Source of the DNA: Rhizoclosmatium globosum
Taxonomy: Eukaryota > Chytridiomycota > Chytridiomycetes > Chytridiales > Chytriomycetaceae
DNA length: 64,000 nucleotides
NCBI GenBank assembly: GCA_002104985.1
Contig: MCGO01000012.1
Location: 62,001 to 126,000 of the forward strand
Direction: 5' to 3'
Shown here: positions 36,143 to 45,446 of the stretch, piece after piece
How the letters are laid out: every line of letters starts with the position of its first letter
Position numbering within the stretch: the stretch's first letter is position 1
Program-made: the position numbers and the translations under genes
Notes under the pieces: model-generated
The model's input: only the letters and a program-made list of their open reading frames with translations
Databases searched by the model: none
Told to the model about the DNA's origin: nothing

Positions 36143-36172
36143 CTCAAACCAGAAAACAAAACCAACAACAAA
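36143..36172. promoter_or_regulatory. 30-bp gap between divergent ALG10 and RPN9 start codons
   Basis: Only 30 bp of A/C-rich sequence separate the ATGs. Transcription of each gene must therefore start inside or very near the other's coding region, or both use very short leaders. There is no T-rich or TATA-like element in the gap. Confidence 0.6.
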
Positions 36173-37652
36173 ATGCAAGTTGACCGCGATGTCACAATCT
36201 ATCTGAGCAAGACAAAGGCCTCGGCCCCGGCAGACCTTAAGCCACACTTTGCCGCCTTTGAAGATTTGTATGACCGCAAGTAGGTTCCCTGGTTTACCTA
36301 GGAGGAGTCGCTAGTCACTAAACAGTGCTTTCCCAGGCTCTGGCACCAGCTCACCGTTGCCCTGACAGCCTTTGCCGCGCTGCCCTCTGCCGCCGTGTAC
36401 CTTGTCCCGCTCTACGACGAGTTTGTGAGTGAGTGGGAGAAGCGCATGAACCAGCTCGCACTCGTTCAGTACGCGGCAAAGGCGAGCCGCACAATCAAAG
36501 GTACGTCTTTCTTTTAATTCTCTCTAACATGTCGTGTCACTTAAAGATCCGCCAAATACAGATCCAAAGGCCGCCCTTGCCTTCCTCGAGAAACACGCGG
36601 CCCGTCTTCGCGACAATAAAGATGCAAAGGACGCGTACGTGCTCGCTACTATGGAGGCGGCTCATATGCGTCTTGTGACGGGCGACTTTGTTGGGTGCAA
36701 GGCTGCCATTGACGAGAGCGAAGCAACACTCAACTCATTGCCACACTCGGACACTGTCATTAACGCTGCTTTTTACCGCGTCGCTGCGGACTACTACAAG
36801 GTTGTTTTTTTATAATTTCTTTTCATTTAAATCTCACTGATATCGTTCTATTCAGGCAAAAGCTGCATACCCGCTCTTCTACCACAACGCCCTCCTCTTC
36901 CTCTCCTCTGTCTCCCTCGACGACCTCTCTGCAGCCGAAAAGCACGAACGCGCTTACGATTTGGCTCTTTCAGCCCTTCTTGGAGACGGTCTCTACAACT
37001 TTGGAGAGTTGTTGATGCACCCAGTCTTGGATTCCTTGACAAACTCACCCTCTGCCTGGTTGAGATCTCTTTTGTTTGCATTCAACTCTGGAGATAATGA
37101 CGCTTTCGAAAAGATTAGCAAGTCTGCTGATTTCTTGAAAATGGTGAGTGTTTCGAGAAACCAAAAAAACTGACGACGCGTGTCTCGGTATGGATGCTCC
37201 CGGTGAAACTGAATTCCGCGTCGCTCCAGTCCCCCTTCTTTTACAAATATTCTTTTGAACTAAATAACTTGTCCTTATAGCCACTCCTCGTTTCATCCCT
37301 CCCATTCCTCTCCCAAAAGCTCTGTCTCATGGCTCTCATGGAAACAGTCTTCCGTCGCACAAAAGAAGACCGTGGTCGTCTCCCCTTTGCTGCCGTCGCA
37401 AAGGACACACGCGTGGCCGTCCACGAAGTTGAGCACCTTGTCATGAAGGCTTTGAGTTTGGGGCTCATCAAGGGAAGCATTGACGAAATTGACCAGACTG
37501 TTTCAGTGACATGGGTGCAACCGCGTGTCTTGGAGATGGGTCAGATTAAGGTGATTCGTGACCGGTTGGCTGGATGGAGTGGAACTGTGAAGGAGAAGGT
37601 GTTGAGTTTGGAGCAAGAGGGTGGGGTTGATATTTCTGCTGCTGCTGAGTGA
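36173..37652 (+). CDS. RPN9: 26S proteasome lid subunit RPN9 (PSMD13)
   Basis: Five exons: 36173-36279, 36337-36500, 36547-36800, 36856-37143, 37281-37652, giving 394 aa. The protein starts MQVDRDVTIYLSKTK and is alpha-helical throughout, with TPR-like repeats (ATMEAAHMRLVTGDFVGCKA, FYRVAADYYK, LFYHNALLFLSSVSLDDLSA). A C-terminal PCI domain follows: LMALMETVFRRTKEDRGRL, VAKDTRVAVHEVEHLVMKAL, LGLIKGSIDEIDQTVSVTWV. Length and order fit Rpn9/PSMD13, a non-ATPase lid subunit needed for stable 26S assembly. Exon 3 has two in-frame acceptors (36546 and 36561) that both restore Asp-Pro, differing by five residues. Intact. Confidence 0.93.
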
Positions 37653-37722
37653 AGAGTGAATTGTTGTTTAACTTTATAAAAGAATTTTTAGTTCTTATAT
37701 AGTATTGTAGAATTTATTGGGC

Positions 37723-38592
37723 ATGACTCACTGTCACATACTCACAGTTCCAAGAGAACTACTGGACGAGATCATTCCCTTCCTTGATGCCAATTCCATG
37801 ATGCGTTTCTGCCGCGCTATCTCGCAGCTAAACGACTATGCATCGACAATCTACAAAGCGGGACAGACACTGAAGCAGCACGCATTCATGCTTTGGCCAA
37901 ACTACATCCTTATCAATGATTCATCTTCAACAGCTTTATCCAATCCAGACACTGTCACAGCCCTAACGTCCCTGATTACTCGATTTGGGGGATCAACGGA
38001 CATCTCCGACCGCTTCACACTCACTCAAATCGAACACATCTGCGCACTTTCATCCCGAAACATAAGATTAGCTCTCGAAACCAGTGGACCCGATCTTGCG
38101 AGTGAATGGGCGAGACACATCATCATCCAACAAAAACGAGTCACATTCCTGTCCGTAAACCTCATAAAGCCACATCATAGAGCTGAAATGGTACAAGCCA
38201 TTGCGGCACTGAATCCTGTGAAGCTTGAATGTTACGCTGTTGACAATATTTGTGCAGAGGTTACGGAAGAGTTCAAGGACTTGCGAGCATTGGATCTCAG
38301 ATATCCGTATCTTAGTATGTTCTTTGATGAGCGGAATATGCATGTTGCTCGTTTATCCGAGTTTCTTCCGCGCTTGCAAAGCTTGCGTCACCTGTCAATG
38401 TCACATTGTTCTGCTGTTGTGAAGGATTTGGTCGAGGTACTCCCATGCGTGATGGTATGCAGCATTGAGTTGTCGTATCCGCAATGGGATAATCAAATTG
38501 ATTGTGAGGACGGGTTGAGTAGAGCTGGATTTGTGAAATCGGAAAGATCGTCGGAGAAAAGGATGCTGTGGGTAAGAACCTCAGGCTTCTAA
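37723..38592 (+). CDS. F-box-like protein with LRR-type C-terminus, 289 aa
   Basis: An intronless ATG frame starts MTHCHILTVPRELLDEIIPF. The N-terminus (LTVPRELLDEIIPFLDANSM, then FCRAISQLNDYA) is F-box-like: P-x-E-L-L-x-E-I, then a small hydrophobic helix. The rest has leucine-rich, irregular repeats (FKDLRALDLRYPYL, FLPRLQSLRHLSMSHCSAVV, ELSYPQWDNQ), as in F-box/LRR receptors of SCF ubiquitin ligases. The substrate is unknown. A truncated relative lies just downstream. The first ATG in frame is at 37723. Confidence 0.65.
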   Translation: MTHCHILTVPRELLDEIIPFLDANSMMRFCRAISQLNDYASTIYKAGQTLKQHAFMLWPNYILINDSSSTALSNPDTVTALTSLITRFGGSTDISDRFTLTQIEHICALSSRNIRLALETSGPDLASEWARHIIIQQKRVTFLSVNLIKPHHRAEMVQAIAALNPVKLECYAVDNICAEVTEEFKDLRALDLRYPYLSMFFDERNMHVARLSEFLPRLQSLRHLSMSHCSAVVKDLVEVLPCVMVCSIELSYPQWDNQIDCEDGLSRAGFVKSERSSEKRMLWVRTSGF

Positions 38593-38701
38593 ATTTACTT
38601 GAATTTTTTGGCGTCAGACTTCTTATCAATTTTCTGTTTCGATTTAATTTCTTTGATTTTGATTGCCTTATAAAAAGCCTTGAATTCTTTGATTTGCCAA
38701 T

Positions 38702-38899
38702 GATGACACAAACTGGATGCATGCTAACTCTTCCAAGGGAGTTATCATTCCTTTCATTGACCTCAAGTCTACGATGCTCATTTACGGAGTTATATTTCAC
38801 CTTGCATCTTCGGCCACGGATTATGCATTACGCACAGGTTACATTTGTTTTATGCTTGCTTATAAAAAATATGGTATTAATTGGTTATTATATAATTAA
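38702..38899 (+). pseudogene. truncated duplicate of the upstream F-box gene
   Basis: MTQTGCMLTLPREL at 38702 aligns with MTHCHILTVPREL of the intact gene 1 kb upstream. After a one- or two-base frame change the next frame continues IIPFIDLKSTM, matching IIPFLDANSMM, and goes on with ATDYALRTGYICFMLAYKKY, parallel to DYASTIYKAGQTLKQHAFML. Stops follow at 38899. The rest of the gene is gone. It looks like a tandem duplicate that lost its C-terminal two thirds. Confidence 0.55.
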
Positions 38900-39047
38900 T
38901 TCCAGTTTTAACAGTAAAAGCTGATAACGGTTTCCTTCACAGTTAATTCATAAATGAGAAATTTTTTACAGAAAGAGGTATTTACTGTTGACGCAGGTCT
39001 CAAGAAAAAAACATATCAAGTCGAATAACACACAAACAAAAAACACA

Positions 39048-39491
39048 ATGGTAGCTGTAGTCATAGGAGGAGTAACAACAGGAGCTGCATCTCTTGTTGG
39101 GACTATTGCAAATGGAGTCACTACATCTCTGGTTGGGACTGCTGCAAGTGGAGTCACTGCAAGCTCTGCCGCAGGCTCAGTTGCTGCAGCTGGAGCTGCG
39201 GCAGGTAAAGTTGCTAGTTTTGTTCTGACTTTGCCTTTCGGCAGCTTCGTTCTGGGTGCCTCTGTTGCGGATAATGGCTATTCCTATGACTGCTTTACGA
39301 AGGCATTTGGTGAATCTGAAAAGCACAAGTATCCTAGAGGAATGCCTATGGAAGCTGTATTGGCGCATCCTAATTTTGCTGAATTTGTTGTTTCTGACAA
39401 CAAGCACTACTTGATTACCAAAGATGGCAGATCCTTTGAGTTGTTTTGCTCGTATGATACCAACGGAGACTTTTTGGGACTTCACATTTAG
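39048..39491 (+). CDS. small protein with Gly/Ala/Val/Thr hydrophobic repeats, 147 aa
   Basis: The frame starts MVAVVIGGVTTGAASLVGT. Residues 4-45 contain three imperfect repeats of G-V-T-T/A-x-x-x-L-V-G-T, then an Ala/Gly run and a hydrophobic segment (KVASFVLTLPFGSFVLGAS). The second half is soluble-looking: NGYSYDCFTKAFGESEKHKY, FAEFVVSDNKHYLITKDGRS, ELFCSYDTNGDFLGLHI. A glycine-rich amphiphilic N-terminus followed by a compact domain could insert in membranes, but no family is recognised. The ATG context (AAACACAATG) is good for a fungus. Confidence 0.6.
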   Translation: MVAVVIGGVTTGAASLVGTIANGVTTSLVGTAASGVTASSAAGSVAAAGAAAGKVASFVLTLPFGSFVLGASVADNGYSYDCFTKAFGESEKHKYPRGMPMEAVLAHPNFAEFVVSDNKHYLITKDGRSFELFCSYDTNGDFLGLHI

Positions 39492-39673
39492 ATGTTTGAC
39501 AGAATAAATGTAGATTTGTGTTATACCTTCAAAATTTATATTGCGAAGCTGAACACCGCCTTTATACAACGCAGTGGAAATGGTGGAAGAAGTATGCTGC
39601 CCCATGGCCAAGAAACATGATTCATGTCTGTACTGACTGATTGATACTTGACCGACAGTAATAAATAAGTAAT

Positions 39674-40498
39674 CTATTCTGCATCGGCCCAGTCTAACAA
39701 CCCATCTGCTTTCCGTACCAAATCCAACGACCAAAGGTTTTTTACTCTCTCTCGTCCACCAAACCACGACTTCCAAGTCCTCAAAACAAGTGCTGGATCC
39801 ACGCCCAACTCTTTCACTTTCGCATGAATAGCAGGAATTCCTGTAATAAACAAATGCGCGTCTTGTTTATACCGATTGACAGCCGCATTCAACAGACACA
39901 AATTTGCCACCTCTGTTTTACCCCCATGCGAACGGGGCAGGATATGTTCAATGTCGTAGGCACAAGGCCCGGGAGATTCTGGTTTGTTGTGCCGTTTACA
40001 GACAAGGTTTCCGAGAACGTCTAGACGAAAAGAGGAAGGATTGAATCCGGGAGCGTGAGGAGCTGATTCCCAGATTTCTTTTCGTTGTTGTTTTGTGGGA
40101 GTGAGAGTACAACGGAGGGAGGGGTGTACTTTTTGGAAGGCGGGGGATTTGTGCATAGCGTGGAGGATGGCAAGAGTTTGTTTGTTGCGGTGGAATGGAG
40201 AGGATTTGTACTTGCTGTGCATGATGTGTGGGTCTTTGAGGTGTTGTGTTAGGTGGGCCAATACGTCTGGAGGTATTGGAGTTGACTGTTGTGGAAGAGA
40301 AGGGATAGGATCGTACTTGAGGGAAAGCTGGGATTCGTTGAGTTTGATAGTGAGTGAGCGAGATGAATCCAGCCTAATAGTGTGAGTGTGGGCCGGGTCG
40401 TTGCTGTCAACCACGACCTTCACTCTGTACAACGGAGCCATGGCATTAAGGCCTAGATACTGGCACTTTATGCGGACACTGTTCAACGGTTCCCACAT
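39674..40498 (-). CDS. HNH endonuclease-domain protein, 274 aa
   Basis: Intronless. After a basic N-terminal half (RVKVVVDSNDPAHTHTIRLD, HRNKQTLAILHAMHKSPAF), residues about 165-225 form an HNH nuclease fold: FRLDVLGNLVCKRHNKPESP, YDIEHILPRSHGGKTEVANL, LLNAAVNRYKQD. The pattern E/D-H-I-L-P-R-S-x-G-G then N-L-x-x-L-x-x-x-x-N is the HNH ββα-metal signature (catalytic His, central Asn, terminal Asn). The CxxH-type pair (C-K-R-H) lies before it. The C-terminus (SWFGGRERVKNLWSLDLVRK) is not assigned. Lone HNH proteins occur in mobile introns, phages and fungal nuclease families; the role here is unknown. It is divergent from ThrRS with 39 bp between starts. Confidence 0.75.
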   Translation of the reverse strand: MWEPLNSVRIKCQYLGLNAMAPLYRVKVVVDSNDPAHTHTIRLDSSRSLTIKLNESQLSLKYDPIPSLPQQSTPIPPDVLAHLTQHLKDPHIMHSKYKSSPFHRNKQTLAILHAMHKSPAFQKVHPSLRCTLTPTKQQRKEIWESAPHAPGFNPSSFRLDVLGNLVCKRHNKPESPGPCAYDIEHILPRSHGGKTEVANLCLLNAAVNRYKQDAHLFITGIPAIHAKVKELGVDPALVLRTWKSWFGGRERVKNLWSLDLVRKADGLLDWADAE

Positions 40499-40537
40499 TG
40501 TTCTTTTGTGTTTTTAAAAGAGATCAGAAGCAAGTTG

Positions 40538-42917
40538 ATGCTCCTCGTTTTCCGACGGCATCTTTCGACACTTTCGGCGCAGCACCGGCTTTCGCAGTGG
40601 CAGAAAGCGGCCGAGACGACGCCGCCGAAGCCCGCGTCAAATGCTAATTCAAATGCGATCGAGTGGTCGCTTGCTTCAACAACGGCCGCGCTGACCGACG
40701 TGGCCGATCACAGGCGCGATCTTCTCTTGGACTCGTTCTGGCATTCGAGTGCGCATTTGCTGGTGCGTTGCGTTGCGTTCTTTGGTTTGGGTCTTCGGTG
40801 GTCACTCGCTAAACACTTCCAACCACTCAACTAGGGCTGGGCTATCGAAGAACACTTTGGCGATGACGCTCTTCTCGACGACGGTCCACCAATAAAACCA
40901 ACGGGAAAAGTCGGCGGCGGTTTCTTCTACGACGCGCTACTCATCAAAAACGGAAAACGCTCGGTTCAGGCCCAGCTCGACTGCTGGGCATCAGACAAAG
41001 CAAAGGCATTCGATATGGATCACCTGAAGAACTCGATTGCATCCCTCTCTGGCAGCGTGTATCATGCATCCACCTCTGACCTCGATGCAATTGCAAAACT
41101 CATGAATTCTCTGGCTACATCAAAGTCGAAATTCGAATATATGGCTGTATCTCGTGCCACTGCCATGGATCTATTTGCATACTCTCCATTGAAACTTGCT
41201 CTGTTGGCCCGAATCCCAGATTCAGATACTATCACTCTTTACAAATGTGGCGACTTTATTGATCTTTGTCGGGGACCGCATGTTCCTCATACGGGTTTAT
41301 TAGGCGCTTCTAAACTCTTGCGTACTGCTTCAGCAACTCTCAGTCCTTCACTGCTCACTGCAAATTCATCAACAACTACTGCTTCATCACTCTCTCGAAT
41401 CTACGGAATAACTTTCCCTCGCCCGAAACAACTTACTCAATGGACTGCTGATCAGGAAGACGCGATTCAACGCGATCATCGAACTATTGGTAAACAGCAA
41501 CAATTGTTTGCTTTCCACCCAATGTCTCCTGGAAGCGCATTTATGCTACCGCATGGAACTCGAATCGCTAATCGATTGATTGATCTTGTGCGGCGAGAAT
41601 ACCGACGAGGAGGTTATCATGAAGTTGTTACTCCGTTAGTTTTCAACAAAGAACTTTGGGTCACCAGTGGACATTGGGAAAACTATCGTGAAGACATGTT
41701 TGTGGTTAAGGGTGGAAGTGAGGAAGCGAAACACGTGCATTCAGCTGGATGTGGTCATTCCCATAACCACGATAAAGAAAGCGAAGCCGAAGAAGAACAT
41801 GGTTTGAAACCAATGAACTGTCCCGGACACTGTCTCGTATTTGCCAACAAGAGTTATTCATACCGAGAACTCCCCGTTCGTCTCGCTGAGTTTTCCCCTC
41901 TACACAGGTGAGTTACCGCAAATCTATCCACCTGATTCCCATCCTTAAAACTTACAACACTACTGCCACCTCAGAAACGAATCATCCGGCTCCCTCTCAG
42001 GGCTAACCCGCGTCCGAAAATTCCACCAAGACGACGCCCACATATTCTGCACCCCAGCCCAAATCCAATCCGAAATCTCATCCACCCTCACCCTCATCTC
42101 CAAAATCTACACAGCCCTCCAATTCCCAGACTACACCTTAGCACTCAGTACCCGCCCCGAAAAAGCAATCGGATCCCTCGACCAATGGCACGCCGCCGAA
42201 ACCGCGCTCAAAAACGCCCTCGACGCAACTTCAAAACCATACACCATAAAAGAAGGCGACGGCGCCTTCTACGGGCCCAAGATCGACGTCATGGTCCGCG
42301 ACGCTATGGGCCGAAACCACCAAACCGCGACAATCCAACTCGACTTCCAGCTCCCGCAGCGGTTCGGGCTTCACTACGTTTCCGAAGACGGGTCGCACAA
42401 GACGCCGGTTATGATCCATCGTGCGGCGTTGGGGAGTGTGGAGAGGATGATGGGGATTTTGTGTGAGCATTATGGAGGGCGGTGGCCGTTTTGGATGAGT
42501 CCGAGGCAGGCGGTTGTTGTTCCTGCTGTGCCGGAGGAGGCGGTTGTTGAGTATGCGGAGGCGGTTGGGAAGGCTTTGGCTGGGGCTGGGGTTGGGTGGG
42601 AAGCGGAGGTTGTGAAAGAGCGGATTGGAAAGGGAAAGAAGGGGGAGGAGGTGTTTGATGTTGGAGAGGAGAATGGGTATTTCTATGTTGATGCCAAGTT
42701 GGGGGATGTGGATCAGACGCTTGGGAAGAGGGTGAGAGATGCTTGGGTGGCTCGATACAATTACGTGTTGGTTGTGGGAAAGAAGGAGCTGGAGAATGGT
42801 ACAGTAAATGTACGAGTGAACAGTGGTGGTGTGGGAAAGAAGGATGAGAATCTAGGGGAAATGACGGTTGAACAGGTTGTGAAGCTGTGGAAAGGGTTAT
42901 ATCCAAAAAGTAACTAA
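40538..42917 (+). CDS. threonyl-tRNA synthetase, probably mitochondrial
   Basis: Three exons: 40538-40762, 40835-41907, 41975-42917, giving 746 aa. The start MLLVFRRHLSTLSAQHRLSQ is a plausible mitochondrial presequence (Arg, Ser, no acid). The SAD/editing region follows: DSFWHSSAHLLGWAIEEHFG and YKCGDFIDLCRGPHVPHTG. The class II core has motif 1 (LPHGTRIANRLIDLVRREYR), the Zn site MNCPGHCLVF, motif 2 (RNESSGSLSGLTRVRKFHQD), motif 3 (HRAALGSVERMMGILCEHYG) and the anticodon-binding domain to the end (LYPKSN). It charges tRNA-Thr with threonine. A His/Cys-rich insert (HVHSAGCGHSHNHD) sits just before the Zn motif. No TGS domain is visible. Intact; 39 bp from the divergent HNH gene. Confidence 0.92.
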
Positions 42918-43366
42918 TACAACAGAATATTATCTATTATATTTAATTGAAGGCATATTCAAAGCCATTGCCAAACGGTGGGACAGAGCCAAAATATACA
43001 TCATACTTGTTCAGTACGATCCAATATCCTAGCAGCTTCCAATTTAAGAACTGAGATGCAAAGGGGATAAAATATAAAGTTCTCATTACAAACAAAACAA
43101 ATTAATGGTGGCGTTCACCCTTCAGCCGCCACTCAAATACGACAGGACATTTTCTTAGAAACGATTGTCGAGGCTTCCTGTATGATTAACAGCATCATAG
43201 CGCATGGTTAATGTGATTTTGAGAAGTTTGAGTGTGCTTAGCCTCGATATGCAACCGTAATTCAGTAGCAGCACTGACAGCTGCGGTAGAAAACAAAGAA
43301 ATGCAATCGCAACTGGGTTTAATAAGCGTTCAGCTGGAGTTCTTTGTGAGATTGATTGTCTGCGAA
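42918..43366. other. intergenic; nothing recognised except a short shared word
   Basis: No gene is seen. The 12-mer GACAGCTGCGGT at 43276-43287 recurs at 45194-45205 beside an orphan promoter element, suggesting an old duplication of this upstream region. Confidence 0.4.
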
Positions 43367-43387
43367 GCCCCCCAATTTATCTCCATT
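43367..43387 (+). promoter_or_regulatory. family promoter element with GCCCCCCAATTTATCTCC core
   Basis: This is the best copy of the shared element. It lies 71 bp upstream of the ATG at 43459, followed by a TATA-like TTTAAAAA at 43401. The opposite-strand member at 46094 has an almost identical core, and weaker matches lie before the other family members. Confidence 0.65.
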
Positions 43388-43458
43388 TTTCCATTTCAGC
43401 TTTAAAAACGGTTGACGCTCTGCATCGGAAATACCAATCAATCCTTTCTCACCAAAAA

Positions 43459-44097
43459 ATGTCTTTCCAACAGCTCGCCGTCTTCTCTGGCAGCACTTGT
43501 TCCGTCGGCTCTGCCACTTTCGGTGTCGCTGCGTCTGTACCAGCCCTCACCAACAACCAGGCCAGTTGCTCTTCCCTCGTCGGCTCTGGAGTCCCATGCA
43601 AGGCCGTTGGAACCTTCAGCGAATCCCTCGTCTGCTCCAACGGTGCTCAAGACCTCCTGAATTTAATGTCTGGCTCAGTCTTAACAATCAGTATCTACGC
43701 CGACGCCGCCTGCGGCAGCCCAATTGAAACCGCCGCTACCGTTTTGGACAAGTGTATCTCTCTGTCTTCTTCAGGAAACAATTTCAACGCTATTTTCACC
43801 TCCAAGAATGGTACCTTTGGAGCCACTTTGTACGACGATTCCGCGTGCAAGGTTGTGAGCAAGGATCAGTCGACAAGCACTCCAGCGACTCTTCCTCAGT
43901 GCCAGGGACAGGCGGCGCCAGCTGTTGGTCAGTGTGCAAAGATCCCTGCTGACTGTGTCGCTGCGTTCTCAAGCAAGTACAATGGTATTAGTGTTGGAAG
44001 CTTCAAGTATGACCAAATTGTTGCGACAGCCAAGAGCAGTGCTTTCGCTGTTGGATTTTCATTCGCTGCGGGTGTGGCGGCTCTTTTCTTGTTTTGA
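43459..44097 (+). CDS. ten-cysteine MSFQQ family protein, 212 aa
   Basis: Intronless, starting MSFQQLAVFSGSTCSVGSAT. Ten cysteines are kept in all intact members; they occur in STCSVG, ASCSSL, VPCKAVG, LVCSNGAQDL, AACGSPI, LDKCISL, DSACKVVSKDQS, PQCQGQ, GQCAKI and ADCVAA. A repeated signature follows: NGISVGSFKYDQIV, then a hydrophobic C-terminal tail GFSFAAGVAALFLF that ends at the last residue. There is no N-terminal signal peptide. Even-numbered, fully conserved cysteines suggest disulfides and an oxidising place, while the tail suggests tail-anchoring or a GPI-like signal. Function unknown. Good match to members at 44328, 46094 and 61474. Confidence 0.75.
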   Translation: MSFQQLAVFSGSTCSVGSATFGVAASVPALTNNQASCSSLVGSGVPCKAVGTFSESLVCSNGAQDLLNLMSGSVLTISIYADAACGSPIETAATVLDKCISLSSSGNNFNAIFTSKNGTFGATLYDDSACKVVSKDQSTSTPATLPQCQGQAAPAVGQCAKIPADCVAAFSSKYNGISVGSFKYDQIVATAKSSAFAVGFSFAAGVAALFLF

Positions 44098-44327
44098 TTC
44101 GTGTGTTTAGAAACTATCAATACATCAAGTATACGTTTAGAATTACTTCTTTCTAATGTTTGCATGGACTTGGTAACGTTAAAGCTGTTGGATTTGTAAT
44201 CATGAGCTTAAAGATCAAGTCATAGCCAAAAGTTACTATTCAACAGCCAGTCCAACGTAAGTCTGGCTGCCAACTCCGGGGGGGTGATCCACTGCAGCCT
44301 TCAATTTAAAAATTTCCAATCCAAAAA

Positions 44328-44978
44328 ATGTCTTTCCAACAGTACGCCGCCTACACTTGGGACACCTGCCCTACCGGCAGTGCCGTCTACGGAGTCACTA
44401 CCAGCATTGCAGCCATTCTTGGCACTCAAATCAGCTGCGCTTCGGAAATCAACCACCTCACATGCGCATACGCCGGATCTTTCTATGAATCCGATATATG
44501 CTCCAATGGCGCCAAAGACCTCGTGAATCAAATGACTGGACCAGTTGTCACATTCACACTATACTCCAACGCCGTCTGTGGATCTCCAGTCCAAACTGTT
44601 GCTGCTGTCGTGGACAGGTGTATCTCGTTGGTGGAGACTGTGTTTCTCAAAGTTACTTTCAACGCAAAGTTTACAATCTCTAGCACCGGAAATTTTGGAG
44701 TTACGCTTTATGACGATGGTGGGTGCAAGATTCCAAGCAAGAAACAAACTCCGACATTTCCAAGGGCTTTGCCTGGGTGTAGTGAACAAGAGTCGTCTGT
44801 CATTGGCCAGTGTGGAAAAGTATCTGCGAAATGTATGGTATCTGGTTCAATCTGGTTCAATCATGGTAGCTTGGGAAGCTTTAAGTATCAGCAACTTGTT
44901 ACTCAAGTGGCCAAAAACAGTGCTTTGAGTGTCGGAATCTCATTGTTTACTTTTGTTGCAGCTCTTCTTGTATTTTGA
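44328..44978 (+). CDS. ten-cysteine MSFQQ family protein, 216 aa
   Basis: Intronless, starting MSFQQYAAYTWDTCPTGSAV. It keeps the ten cysteines (DTCPTG, ISCASE, LTCAYA, DICSNGAKDL, AVCGSPV, VDRCISL, GGCKIPSKKQ, PGCSEQ, GQCGKV, AKCMVS) and the signature LGSFKYQQLV. The tail is hydrophobic (GISLFTFVAALLVF). It is more diverged than its neighbour and replaces SAC-KVVS with GGC-KIPS. Its promoter has only a weak version of the shared element (GCCTTCAATTTA near 44292). It lies 230 bp downstream of the previous member, in the same direction, so tandem duplication is likely. Confidence 0.7.
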   Translation: MSFQQYAAYTWDTCPTGSAVYGVTTSIAAILGTQISCASEINHLTCAYAGSFYESDICSNGAKDLVNQMTGPVVTFTLYSNAVCGSPVQTVAAVVDRCISLVETVFLKVTFNAKFTISSTGNFGVTLYDDGGCKIPSKKQTPTFPRALPGCSEQESSVIGQCGKVSAKCMVSGSIWFNHGSLGSFKYQQLVTQVAKNSALSVGISLFTFVAALLVF

Positions 44979-45446
44979 TTGTTTTGTTCTGGAAACTGGA
45001 AAATATACCTTTAGAATTGATTTTTCAACTTGAAGGTTAGCGCCCTTGGTGACAATCTCGGAAGCGCCTCTTCTGTTCACTTAAATACAGTGAAGTTACA
45101 ATTGAAGGCTACCATGCAGTGAATGTTTGGTCTCTTCAGATATCGGGACCTATTTCAACACTTCCACTATATCTCTATGAACGGCATGGAGTAGACAGCT
45201 GCGGTGTTAACAACAGCATCTTTGCCGCTTTACCCCAATTTATTTGAAACCTTTATTCAGTTGCATTTTCATATCATAACTGATTTCCCATGCAACAATC
45301 ACAGCCTCGGTAGATAAAGAGTTGGTCGTGTTAAACATTTTAGATTTCAAAAAAAAAAAAGCGACCTTGGAGTAAGCCACTTAATAGAGAGTTCACTCTA
45401 ATCTGCTGAATATATTTGTTTTCCATAATTAAAACCATAGAAAGAA
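44979..45446. other. intergenic; orphan promoter element and A-tract
   Basis: No gene is supported. An orphan family-type element, TACCCCAATTTATTTG, lies at 45231-45246 with the 12-mer GACAGCTGCGGT just before it, as upstream of the 43459 gene, but no coding copy follows. A run of about twelve A lies at 45349-45360. Confidence 0.5.

Noticed and set aside
42409..42906. Pro/Ser/Gln-rich minus frame opposite ThrRS
   Set aside because: Antisense to motif 3 and the anticodon-binding region of an intact synthetase.
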